DNA of 64,000 nucleotides from positions 1 to 64,000 of the forward strand of contig JAKCPI010009497.1 in the NCBI GenBank assembly GCA_023213315.1, read 5' to 3'. The translations under genes were made by a program, and so were the position numbers. Positions 40,989 through 53,200 of the stretch are shown here, piece after piece; position 1 is the stretch's first letter, and every line of letters starts with the position of its first letter. The DNA is from Euborellia annulipes (lineage: Eukaryota; Arthropoda; Insecta; Dermaptera; Anisolabididae). The notes below the pieces were generated by a model. The model was not told the DNA's origin. It searched no databases and worked only from the letters and a program-made list of their open reading frames with translations.

Positions 40989-43900
40989 TGTACGATACAA
41001 GATAACAACTTTTCTAATAGTCCCCAAGGAGGACGTTAAAAGGACGTCGTTTCCAAATCACAGAGGAGATATATATAGGCCAATGCGACGAGAAACCTAC
41101 GAGCTGTCCCACAAAATGTGTTCCAGGAGGCATTCCAAAAATGGAAGAAACGATGGGAACGGTGTAATACCAGTAGAGGGGACTATTTTGAAGGGGACAG
41201 TGCTTAAAATGTTGTACAATAAGCAATAAAGATGACACAGAAAAAGTTCGGTTTCTTTTTTGTATATAAGATAATTAAGAGAAAGTAAAAATGTCTCGAA
41301 ATGATAAAATATAAGAGGCCTCTTAAAATTTATAGTTTTTCTAAATTATTAGACGAAAAAAAGAATAAGCTAAAGAAGTGAGAGATCGGTTCGACTCGTG
41401 GTCGCTCTGGCCCGAGTTTTTTGTTAATTGATTAAATAAATGGAATTTTAAATATGATAAACGGTCCTAGATGTTTGACAAATGAAGAATGGAATTCGAA
41501 AGTAACTTGGATAGATTGTGATGGTCGAAGTCTAATAGTCCAAGTCACCTGCCTGAGCGAATTACTTGCGATAAGAGAGAGTGTGAACGTCGCTGCCTTT
41601 TTTTTCTTACCCGATATTTTCTCAATTATTTCATCTTCACTTTCAGGTTTTCCTTTATCTGAATTATCCAAAGCAAATCTAATAAAATCAGAAAAGAAAT
41701 TAATAACCTATTGAAATAAAATAATGCAAAAGTGAAATAAGTACCGTCTCCAAGGTATTTTTTTTCTTTTCCTATGACATTCCTCGATCCATTGTTTTTT
41801 AACTATTTTACCTTTTCCTTTAACTTGGTTAAATTTTGGCGTGTTGGCAAAAGCACATCTAAAATAAAATATTTATAAATTACTGTCATCGATTAATACA
41901 TTAAAATGAGAAGAAAACAAAATAAACAGGGATAGATTAACTTTTATATTTAGGCTATATACTGTATATATGTTTAATTTCCTGGATAATTGTTCTAGCC
42001 TCGTGGAATTTTATTAAAATCAATAAAGCTTTTGTGGTTTGTATTATTGTTATGGGAATTTTCAATCTCATTTTGTATTAAATATTTATTAAAAATATAA
42101 GTACTGTACAAGGTTTCGACTGCAGAATAAGCAGTCAACGTCTCGATGTACAGTGAGGGGCAATATTAAGTCCCACCCATGCTTTTTCTACTTGTGATTA
42201 TTTCAGTGTTTTTAAAAAAATATATATTTTTTATTAATGGAAACTTTCATGGTTCAAGCCTAGAAAATTTCCAATAAACATATTCATTTTCTTTTATAAA
42301 AACAAAAAACGCATGGGTGGGACATAATATTGTCCCTCACTGTACAGTATTTATGTTTTTTGAAGAAATTTCGTATAAATTGTTTGATAGACATATAAAC
42401 GAAATATTTTGTTTTCTTCTGATATTATAATATTGAATTATGTACATTAGGTGAGTGCATTGATTATCCCAATCCGCTTTATATTTAGCTCCCATTTCTA
42501 AAGCCTTAGAACGCAAATTAGCTCTTTCTGGATTTTGAATTCCACTTATAACAAAAACAACATCTTCTAATAATTGATAAAAAAATCGTGATGGGTTGTT
42601 TTTAATTTTTTTTTCATCGTCTGTTCTGGTTGTTCTTTTACTCTTTTTGTTCCTTTTGAAGTTTGAGGGGAATCTAAAAATTTTGAAAGAACAATAAGAA
42701 TTTATAAAAAATTTTATTATTATTTTTTTTTTTACCATTTTTTTTGTTTAAATCCTTCTGGACCATGGGACTTTGTTTTTTAGTTTTTTCCTGTTTATCA
42801 ATTATTTTTGGCGTTTTTACATTTTCTAATGAATTCCTTCTATCTTTAATTTTTGGAGTTTTTGGTGAGATATTTTTTGTGAAATCGTTTTGTCTTTCTG
42901 AAGATGAGCCTGTTGAAGTTGAAGGCTTGTCATAATTATTTAAAATATCTTGTTGGGCTTGTCTTATAGCTCCAGCTCCTAAAAAACATTTTTTTTAATG
43001 ATTAATCTGATTTGGCATTTGCTGTTCGATCGCTCGTGTCGTGTAAAGCAAAAACATTCTTACCAATAGGAGGTGCAGTTTGTTTATTCTTAAATTTGGC
43101 AAATATACTTCCAATTTTGATTTCAGGCTCTTGCTCTTCTTTTAATGAAAATCTGCCAAGAGAATTTTGACTTTCTGATTTTGACTCGGGAGCAGTTAAT
43201 TTGATAAATGAAAGGCCAAATTGAATTGTTCGATTGAATGGTTGACAGCAAACAATTTTTACACGATCCCAACTTTCATCGACAAATGGTTTTGTTAATT
43301 GATCATATTTGAAGATTCTCACTTGATTTCCTTTTGATTCAATCTTACTGTCATTTGGTGACATAAAAGCTGACGCTCCTAAAAGAGTCTGAAAATAATC
43401 CAAAAGAAATTATCAAAATGAAATAAAAACATTTTATTTTCTAAGCAAATATTCAGAACTAAACCCTTTGAAACTCCTCTCCTAATTCTATATATTTTAG
43501 TTATAAGAGAAATATAAAATGAAATATATATATATAAAATAAAAAAAGTTTGGCAAAAGAGATGCCATCAAGTTAGATATTTTGCGCCTCTGTGACTGAT
43601 ACTTTCATAGCAAAGGAGGGAAAAACAGGAAGAGCTTAATCTCATAATAGAGGAATCGAAAACAAATCTATATTAAAATGTGTTTAATCTTAAGAAAACG
43701 GACATTTCGATGAGATAAAATTTTGTTATAATCAAATGATAATAGCTGAGTATATCAAAGTTTAAAAGGTGTTGTAGCCAAATAAAAAATTATAAATTCC
43801 GGACAAAATTTATTTGCCCATCTTCAGACATTTCTAATGGGAGAGACATTAGTCTGCTTATATAGAACTTATATATACACTGGATTTATACATAGTTGCT

Positions 43901-44441
43901 TAGTTGACATTTTGTTAAATTATATATTCTATAGCTATTTGTATATTAGTATTAGTAATCTATATACGGCCAAGTTTCATAAGGAAATGAGAGTTTTTTA
44001 TTTTGCTATCTGCCCCTATACCATCTAAACCTCTAAAATTTTAAGTGACAATAAAAAGATTTTGTCTGGGTCTTATTTGACATATATATGAAAGAATCGT
44101 TTGATTAAAAAGTAAATAAATTATGCTAATTACATGAAATGTGTCTGCAGATGCCGACCGTCCAACGAGAACTTCAATAAATGCCGAATTTTCATTTCCA
44201 ATATCAATGCTGTTAATTTTTGTTGAAGTGTCCATTTGTAAAATAACAGAAATTTCGGGCTCGTGTGATTTGCATTTCCATTTTAAAAAGCTGGACTCTT
44301 GAAGGAGATTTTTGGCTGGGAATGACTAAAGAAAATAACCTCAATTAAATTAGATTAAGCCAAAAGAATTGAAATATTATTAAAACTCACAGGATCTTCA
44401 CTTGAACAGCTAATCACTTGACTAAATTTTATCGATGTCAT
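39216..44441 (-). CDS. XRCC1: DNA repair scaffold XRCC1, with an internal one-base frame break
   Basis: Ten exons (44391-44441, 44134-44325, 43064-43388, 42736-42978, 42446-42673, 41745-41858, 41611-41678, 39977-40241, 39842-39908, 39216-39296) encode about 544 residues; human XRCC1 has 633. XRCC1 is the nuclear scaffold of single-strand-break and base-excision repair. The N-terminal domain has SCSSEDP, SIDIGNENSAFIEVLVG and WDRVKIVCCQPFN, the region that binds DNA polymerase beta. The central BRCT reads DVVFVISGIQNPERANLRS and continues with ICAFANTPKFNQV; the C-terminal BRCT, which binds DNA ligase III in vertebrates, ends with VILSDWIWECALEKKLHP. The exon 42446-42673 enters in one frame and leaves in another: the shift maps to an A9 run (minus strand; plus 42608-42616). 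One extra base would restore frame, so a sequence error is likely. Confidence 0.92.
40618..40985. repeat. (AT)n-linked GAAACGT repeat (inverted copy)
   Basis: The inverse of the 33600-33790 unit: GCATCAACCAAACAGTCCTG, GCAAAACTGCGACCCCGTAA, CTTGAAATGACTCCAAAAGG, GAGCAGAAATGTCGAG, then a long (AT)n run of about 44 bp. It lies in an XRCC1 intron. Confidence 0.55.
42151..42342. mobile_element. Tc1/mariner-type MITE (copy 2) inside another repeat
   Basis: This 192-bp copy has ends CAGTGAGGGGCAATATTAAG and inverse, flanked by TA. The sequence on either side, CGTCTCGATGTA and TACAGTATTTATG, rejoins as the GTACAGTATTTAT phrase of the repeat at 51905-52420, so the empty site can be read directly. It lies in an XRCC1 intron. 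Confidence 0.8.
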
Positions 44442-44714
44442 ACTTTATTATTTACTTAAAGAATGGAAACAATCAAATTTGTTTGTAATTTCTTTTGGTC
44501 TCGGCAAATATGCCGCCAGATATTCTATCAACTTGTGTTCACTTGTCAAGTGTCATCGGCATTTCGACATCAAAGCCCTCGAAATTTAAAAGGAAAAATG
44601 AAATGAATTTAAAAATTCCAAATTAATAAAAAGTAGTATTATTAAAAAAAATTCGAAAAATAAAAACCTTGTTTATATTTTTAATTCTAAATAAACATAT
44701 TGTATGAAAAATTT

Positions 44715-44944
44715 TAAAGTATATATATATATATATCTTCCTCTTTTTCTTTCTTAGCCTTATTTCCGGAATGGGTCTTTTGCGACCGGAAGAAATAGAA
44801 CAGGCCGGCCCATCGCACGGTCTGACGCATGTTGAAAATATAAAAGGTAGGGGGGACAGACATGTAAAGAACAGGACTGCCAGTCCCAGCTCGGGCAGCT
44901 CGTGGTCGCCATCCACGTACCCACAAGATGTGGGCCCCTGAGCA
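44715..44944 (-). repeat. SINE-like element (second copy of the nested family)
   Basis: On the minus strand it starts GCTCAGGGGCCCACATCTTG, continues GGCGACCACGAGCTGCCCGA and GGCCGGCCTGTTCTATTTCT, and ends in an (AT)n tract. The relative at 30594-30823 has the same order. It sits between AT repeats that may be its target duplication. Confidence 0.7.
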
Positions 44945-45167
44945 AATATATATATGTTAATTAAAAAGTGGCTGTAGCTTAGAGGCAAGAGACACCCTTG
45001 TTTAAAAGCCCTTTACCGTCCAGCCCTACTATCGGAAACTAAATATTACTAGAGAGAAAAAATCTTGTGGGTTAGCCCATCAGGCAACTAGATATTACTG
45101 AAATTAAGAGAGTGATGTACTTGCGTTAAGTCACACCAGGTTTTTTTCTTCGGCCATGGCCCCCCGG

Positions 45168-45420
45168 CATGGGCGTAGCCAGACTTCTTGTTAGGGGGGG
45201 GGGGGCAACAACTCGTTAGGGCGAAAGAGGGGGTTTGCAATTAATATATACATAGATTATTAATTATTTATTTAAATAAAAAAAAAAATTAAATTAATGT
45301 AGTGGATTGGGGTGTTAAAAAAATTCCCAATGGGAAAAATATATATTTGCTTGTTTTTTTTTTTAATTTTTAGGACCAGCCAGGGGGGGGGGGGCAACGG
45401 CCCCCCCTGGCTACGCCCAT
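45168..45420. mobile_element. hAT MITE (copy 3)
   Basis: Ends CATGGGCGTAGCCAG and CTGGCTACGCCCAT are inverted, with near-identical flanks rich in CCCCCGG. G runs of 12 or more lie just inside both ends. Confidence 0.7.
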
Positions 45421-45488
45421 GCCCCCGGAAACAATTGGCTGGTGCAAAAAATATGACTTTTATCCAATGTTTCTTATATCGCCTGCTA

Positions 45489-45585
45489 TGTGGCGAAAGT
45501 CAGAAAATTAAATTATTGAGTTAAGCCTAGCAAACGTTGTTAAAACGTCTTCTCTTTTGAGTGCCAAAGTGGCGAAAACAATTCG
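45489..45585. repeat. GTGGCGAAAGTC repeat (copy 1)
   Basis: It shares GTGGCGAAAGTCAGAAAATT, GAGTTAAGCCTA.CAAACG and CTTCTCTTTTGAGTGCCAAA with a copy at 58465-58555. The second copy belongs to a longer inverted repeat ending at about 58700 (TTTCGCCACTCAGCATTCTC). Confidence 0.6.
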
Positions 45586-47299
45586 GGGGGGGGGGGGGAC
45601 ACTATACATATAGGCTATAAATCAACAGGAAAAACTAAAAATTGAATTAAATTCAAAACTTTATGTTTAATTTATTATATTATCCAGGTGGGCAGATGTC
45701 ATTGCCGGGGGGCGCTTGTTCCCCCCTGGCTCCCCGTAGAGGGGGGTCAAACTCTTTAATTTTGATATATTATAAATAAGTTACAAACCATGATGCAATC
45801 TATTAGAAGAAAATAAACTCTTACTCATGAATGGCTGTTTATATGGAATAGGAAAAAATTTATTTATAAAATACTTTTTTCTTTTTAAATGAAGAGTGAA
45901 AAAATAATTTTCGTGCATTGATTATTTTGCTCACAATAAAAAGATGGATAAAAAATTTTAATTAAAAATATATTACTACAGTATTATAAATAAGTTAAGA
46001 ATAAAAGATAAATCCTGATTTTCTTTTGAATTTTTTATTTCCAATTATACAAAATTTCTATGGATATTTCGGCCGAAAGAAAATCAGGATTTTTCTTTTA
46101 TTCTCAACTTATTAATAATTATTTTTGCCAAAAAATTTTTTGAAATTTTTACTAATATACAGTATTGGATGTACAAAAGACAAACTACTGGTTTAAAAAT
46201 AAACTCAAGGCGTTTATTCCAATGGGTTGAGAATTTTTCAGGGATAAATTTAAGTTATGATTATTCCAGATTAGGAATAGGGAGAAAGGGAAATCTAGGG
46301 ATGATTAAAGAAGATAGGCCTAAATATTTATATTATTTATTTAAAAAATGATTAAAGTAATATTTAAATTCTCTTAAATTTTTATAACATGTTTTAGAAC
46401 GAATATAAAATACTCATTATCTTCCTTTAACAAACAATTTACTATAACAATAATTATATATATATGTTACGACTCATGTGCGAAATTCGGAATGTTGATG
46501 GAAAAGAATGGTTAGAATTTATTTCAATTTACAATAGCTAAAACCATATATAAGCTTATACCAAATTTAGTTAGTTATAGAGGAGGCCCCCCCCCCCCCA
46601 TTGGACCGACAAAAATTCAAAAGTTTTATTTAATATTTTAAAACTAAACAAAAAATTATAAATTTGCCCGAATGTTTTTTATTCTTCAATGTTATAAAAT
46701 TTATTTACCGTGTATTTCAATTTTTTAAATGAAATTAAAAGAAAAAAAAATTTGGGCCCCCCTTGACCAAGTTCTGGGACCGCCACTGTAAGTCACCGAT
46801 TCTGACGTGTTGCTATACACTGTTCCTGGTGTCATTTGGACTAAAAATGGTGGCTGCGAATACCTATCTACTCAGAGGTCTATTATTATTTATTAAATAT
46901 TTTTTTTTTATTTTACACATCGCTGGCAATACCAGAATTTCGGACTTGAACAGTAACATATACATTTATAACAAATATAGATAATTTAAAATTTTATTTT
47001 CATTTCTCTCTTCTCTCTCTCTCTAAATATATATATATTCCTTATAAATATAATAATTAATGAATGCTTTGATGAAATCAAAAAAATATAATGATAATAA
47101 AAAATAAAAATGTCTTGGATTTTTAAAAAATCATCAATTGTTAACATTTTAGAAAAAATTTTACAAATATTCACACTATTCTAATAAGGATCACTCTATG
47201 AGTGAATAAAATTCATTTGAAATGAAGAATTAATAAAATAATAATATACAATATATTACAGAGGTTATTATAATAAAATGGCTTGCCTTTATATATTTT

Positions 47300-50200
47300 T
47301 TATTTTGAAGGAGGGGGAGCTTCTTCATCTGTGTCTTCAGAATCGAAGACATGATCTCTACTATTTTCTGCTCCAGATTCTACAGATTTGGCTCTTTGAT
47401 GGCCTTTACGTCGGGGTCGAGAAAAAACTCGACTCTCTTCGCCGGTATTGCGAAATGAAATAAGTGGATAAAGTGCACTACGTAAACTCCAAAAAAGTTT
47501 AGGGAATAAAATCTCCTGTTGAGCAAGTAATTGTTTTGTACGATGGCGCTCTTTTGGTGCTTCAAAACATGCTGGGCAATTTTCAGGAATAATTGGAAGA
47601 CCACGAGACTCAGCAAATTGCCTAAGCGCTTTCTCGCGAACGTAAACAAATGGCCTGGAAATATAGAAAATATTAATAAATAGATCATACACGGTGACCA
47701 CCAACGAACTAGTTGATTTAAATTATTTAATTTATCTAAGGTCTTTTTCGGCAGCTAAGGCCATTTAGACCCCATCCCTATTTAGTAGCCAAATGAAATG
47801 GGACGGGAAGCGAAGCCGGGGACCCTAGGCAGAGGAAGCTAATGTCTTCTCTCTGTCCCTCGGGTCACGGGCATTTTATAAATAAAAGATTGATAGAAGA
47901 ATGAAATAAAAGATATGTTTTATTTTGAAAGCTGTAAACAGAAGTTTCGAAATTAGTTATAGTTTTTCCAATAGGCTGCACGCTTAAACAAATTAACATA
48001 CCATTTGTTTTATCTTTTATCATTCTTTAATTAATTTTTAAATCTGAACTTCTTTGGTGCAGGTGTGAATAAATTTCCTTTTAAAGTTTTGATTTTTTTT
48101 GATCCGATCTTCGAGAAATTTATTTTTTGGTTCCGTTTTGTTAGTCATTAAATAAATATTGTATATTTTGCAATGACAATTAAAAATAATACTGTTAATC
48201 TTGTATTCTAACAATTAATCGTCCTGATGAAGGTCGTGATTTGCGACCGAAACGTCAACGATTAATAATTAGATAGAAGTATTTTATTTAATTTCTTGGC
48301 TGCTACGTTTTCTATTTCCAACGTAAAAAAAGATTTTTGTTTTTTTTTTTGTGTGGTGTTTAATTTTTTTGGGAGTATTTTTTAATTTTCCATTTTATAT
48401 TAGTTCCCGATTAATCCTACATATTAGTAAATAATTTTATATATTCGTAATTTTTAAAAATTTATTAAGATTCTTCCTTTTTAATTAGAATTTTTATTTT
48501 TATTAATTAATATCGGCGGCATATGAAAAAATTTACCTTATGACACGCAAATCGCGTTCCTGAACATAATAATGCGCTTTCATTGAACGAAGACGTCCAT
48601 TATGAAATGTGGACATAAGAAATGATTCGGCCAGATCATCTAAATGTTGACCGAGAGCAAGAACATTGTAATCCCCTCGACGAGCTGAAGCGTATAGACG
48701 ACCTCGTTTTAACCGACTACAGAAAGAGCAAACACTACTGCACGATGCTGCCGACTTAGCTTGTTCCAAAATTCCTAGAAAATTTATATTTATGTTAGAT
48801 AAGAGTGAGAAAGTGCTAAAATGTTTTTTGATTTCTTACTTTGACGTTCATAAGCATAAGGAACACCTAAGGAATTCAAGTATGGAATAAGAGGGGATGG
48901 GTCATAAGCTGCACTTCCAGGATCGACGGTAGCTGCTCCAATTTCAAATCGGATTCCTAATTTTGATGCTGAATAACGTTGATATTGTCGAAGAGTGTGA
49001 AGTAATGAGAGAGAATCTTTTCCACCCGATAAACAAACTAAAATCCTGTCGCCATCTCGAATCATTTCAAATTCTTGGATCGCCTAAAAATTTAAGCCAT
49101 AAGGTAGATATATTAAAAATAAGGTGTGGAGTCAGATCTTAATTAAATAAATAAAAATTTATTGGAATAAATAAATGTGTCTAGATGTTTCGTTTGGGTT
49201 TATATGGCAGCAAATACTGAAAAATTTTTAAAAAAGAAACAATATTAATTTATATATACAGTATTAAGAGAAAAGATACAGTGTATATATCTTTATAAAA
49301 TATTAAGGTGCTTCAGGAGGGCTCATTGAATCTAGTCCAAAAGTACTGAGGAATTTTAAAGTATTTTTTTTTAATTTTTTTAAAAATTAACGGCCAAATA
49401 GTTCAGTACTGTTGCAAAAGATGGCAGCCTAGTCTAACAGCCGACATTATCAGATAAATCAATGAAGTCAGTGGCTGTATTTCTATAGACAGCAGAAGGA
49501 GCAGGTGCAGCCAAAAACAAAAGCCTCCGATTTAATACAATTTAATGAGACGTTTCGGGTGAATTTCATCTCCCCATCTTCAGTCCTTCAAAATTGTTAA
49601 AAGTCTCGGAGTTGGTCAATAGGGCAATACATGTAAATTTATTTAGTGAGAATAAATAAATATGGCGATGGCCCACATCGCCAAAACATATGATACATAA
49701 ATTTACATTGACCTACCTATTGACCAACTCCGGGACTTTTAACAATTTTGAAGGACTGAAGATGGGGAGAATAAAATTCACCCGAAACGTCTCATTAAAT
49801 TGTATTAAATCGGAGGCTTTTGTTTTTTGTTTTTTTTTTTTATTATCAGATAACTATCCTATATTTATATATTTTATGCTGTTATAAATGATACATAATA
49901 ATATATATTAACTATACATTATGAAAAGATCAACGAAAATTAAACAAATACATGATTTTAAATATAGCCCTACCATCCTGCCATCTGTTGGCAAATTTTC
50001 GTAATAGTTGGGCTTTTTGGCTAAATTTTTAAGACCCCTAACTCCATCTTATCGGCAAAAACATGGGAACAGCTTTGCCTTCCGAAGTAAAATTCGTAAA
50101 TTATTGCCATAGTGTATGATAAATAGAAAATACAGCAACTATTTTCAAATTTAGACCTAATAAAGAAAAAAATGATCAGAGTAATATTTAGATTTAAATA

Positions 50201-53200
50201 TTATTAATACCTCAACTGCAGGCTTCCAAATCGTTTTAGGAGGACAATGCCACTGTACTAATCCCTTCGACGTTGTGGATATTTCTGAAGATGTAGACTT
50301 ATTATTAGCTTTGATTCCATTTTTTGCAGGGCATGTATTATTTGTTTCTATTGTCGTCTCTAAATCAGGGCAGGTCATATTAATTCCAGAATCATGAGAG
50401 CTGCTTGTAGTGTGAGCCCGGACTCCATTTTTTGAATTAGTAACTCCATTCGAAATGTTATTTGCATCACAAGCTAAAACTTCGGTAACAATTCCTCTCA
50501 ATTCACTAGCCATTCCACGTGACACTTCTACGAGATATTCAGCAACATCAGAAGCAGAGACTGAATCACGATCTTGTCGGGATCGAGAACTAGATTCAAA
50601 ACCATCGCTACTGAGAACATCTTCTACAGTTGTTATCACTTCTCGAATTTCGGATTTAATTTCAGTAGCCAATTCCTTTAAATAATAAATAAATATATTA
50701 GTAAAATTAAATGGGGAAAATAATTATGAAAGGTGTTACCTTTGTTACTTCTTGAACGTAAGCTTGAAGATCTTCTGTTGGCTGAGGGGAATCTGGTTCA
50801 CTGAAGCTGGAAGAAGATTGTCTTGGCCTTAACGGAGGTTGAGGAGATGTCGCTGCACGTAATGGGAATTCAATTTCAGTGCAACTCATTATTCGCGGCC
50901 GAGAAAATTGTGATCTGTAAAGAACATGATTTAAAATAATGTCTTGTTTATATTTTATGAAAATAAATAGATATCTTACCCTCTAATAATCGAATCGGAA
51001 ATCAATCCTGGAGTTAGTGGTCGCTGAGGTGAGCCAGGCGGCAGAGATTTTGGAGATGGATAATCTATAGAATCTTTTGAGTTGTTTAATAGATTTTTTG
51101 GAGATAAATCCCGTGAACAATGGAGTTCATTATTAATATTAATAGGTAAACTGTGTGATTCACTTTCATTATAGCTCAATTGGCGAAGTCGAGAAACTGC
51201 AAAATTGCTTTCCTTGGAATTAGAAAGCAGACCAGAGCCTAGGCTAGAGCACCGCGGTCGACCTACGAAAGGAATAGGACTAGTAGTGCCTGGCTCAGGA
51301 GTAAGACTGAGATTTCGTGGAGATCCATGGTAGCCAATTGGTTCAAAAGGAACAGTGTGTTTCACCTATAAAAAAAATGTGTCATGTGAATTTGCTGTTC
51401 TCTTTAAAGGTGGAATTCCGAGAAACGCGACAGAGCGTCACTGAGGCCACGACAGTGACGCGGCGGCAGAGCGACAGTAGATGTCATGTGTAAATAAATG
51501 GAAGGCTATTCGAGTGTTGCGACACAGACGCCGCGGCACTGCCGTGACGTCATTGCCGCTCTAGAAGCAGCGACACTGCCGCGTTTGTTCTCGATCGGTC
51601 GCTGCCGCGGAGCGTTGTCATAACAAAATAAAAAACAAAATGGCGGCCTTCAACCAAAATGAAGATGAAATATTGATAGAATTCGTTTCTTAATTTAGGA
51701 CAATTGGTCGCGTTTGTTTACTGACGCCGACATCGGAAGCCACAAGCGCGACACTACCGCCGCGACACTGTCGCGGCTGCAGTGACGCTATTGAAGCTGC
51801 CACTCTGTCGCGTTGCTCGGAATTCCACCTTAACAGGAGGAAATTTGATAAGGGAAAATAAAATAATGTTAAGAATTTATTTATGGGATTAAAAGAAACG
51901 AATTACTATTATTATGGGATTTTTAATTATAGACCACAAATTATTTATTAAAAAATATAAATACTGTACAACGTTTCGGCTGCTTATTCTGCAGTCGTTT
52001 TTAAGTACTGTACACGTGCTCCTACTCGAGCTAACTAACCTCTAAGGGAAGAGCATTTTATATACGACCTCAGCGCCATCTACAGTCATTCCCATGAAGT
52101 TAGACACAATTATCAAAGCAAGTGTTTACATAACATCATGCTTTTTATGTAAATACTTGCTTTGTTGATTGTGTTTAACTTCATGAGAATGAGTCAGATG
52201 GCGCGAAAGTTTGTGTCTAACTTCATAGGAATGATTGTAGATGGCGCTGACGTCGTATATAAAATGCTCTTCCCTTAGAGGTTAGTTCACTCATATCGTA
52301 GTAAGTGTACAGTACTTGAAAACGACTGCAGAATAAGCAGTCGAAACGTTGTAGAGTATTTATATTTTTAATAAATAATTAATAACAAAATGTGATGAAA
52401 ACTCCCATAATAATAATACAAACCACAAAAGCTTTAAAAACATACGTGATAAATTAATTACTATCAATTTTTACAATTACAATTTTTTTTGTGCATTGAG
52501 AGAGGCCCTTAAAATGTCCCATTTCTACAGTCTGATGAAGAATTTATGTTAGTACCTTAGATGAATGGCCAAGAAGCAAATCTTGAGCTTCAGAAGGCAA
52601 CATGAACCAACGCAGAGGCTCAGTTCGCTCATCAAATAAGGCTCCTTGATCTGCAAGTGGGAATCTCTGAGCCATCCGACGAGCTCTATTAAATATATTC
52701 CGAGCAGTATGAAGTAAATCCGAATAGTCGTGAGGTGGCAATGAGCCTTGGCCAGAAATGCGACGCTCATGAACTGACATTTTACCATCGGTGTAAAGGA
52801 TAGCACCAAGCCAACGACGTTCCCTGAATACTGAATTGCTATGATGTCGCCATTCACCAGTCTAAAAAATTAATATTATAATAAGAGAATTTGTTAGCAT
52901 ATGTTGAATAATTATTTCCAAATCATTCAAATTTAACTTACTTCAGGATTAAGTATGTATTGAGGTAGCAATTTCCATGCCTCTGTAGCTACCATTTTCA
53001 CAGCTTCGAGTATAAATGCTACTTCTGCGTCGCTCATAAAATAAGGTAGAGATATACGAGCAAATCCAGGTCTTAACATTTCATAAGGACTATGCTCTTC
53101 TCGTCGACGCAAATGACGTCGATCTAATCTCGAATCCTCAAGTAAAATCTCTTCATATTGATTAGCAAGGGCTGGTCCGATACCTGTAAAAATATTCTTT

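Larger units (their letters stand above)
44442..47299. other. Intergenic DNA between XRCC1 and the desulfurase-TtcA gene
   Basis: It should hold the XRCC1 promoter just above 44441. It contains a SINE at 44715-44944, a hAT MITE at 45168-45420, a repeat with GTGGCGAAAGTCAGAAAATT at 45489-45585, and further G/C-run transposon ends near 45580-45740 and 46585-46790. No coding exon is supported. Confidence 0.5.

Noticed and set aside
41375..41415. tRNA-like box B (GGTTCGACTC)
   Set aside because: No box A at the right distance and no acceptor stem; too little to call a tRNA or SINE.
46169..46351. 60-codon plus-strand frame (MYKRQTTGLKINSRR)
   Set aside because: No relatives recognised, no splice or promoter support, and it lies among transposon debris.
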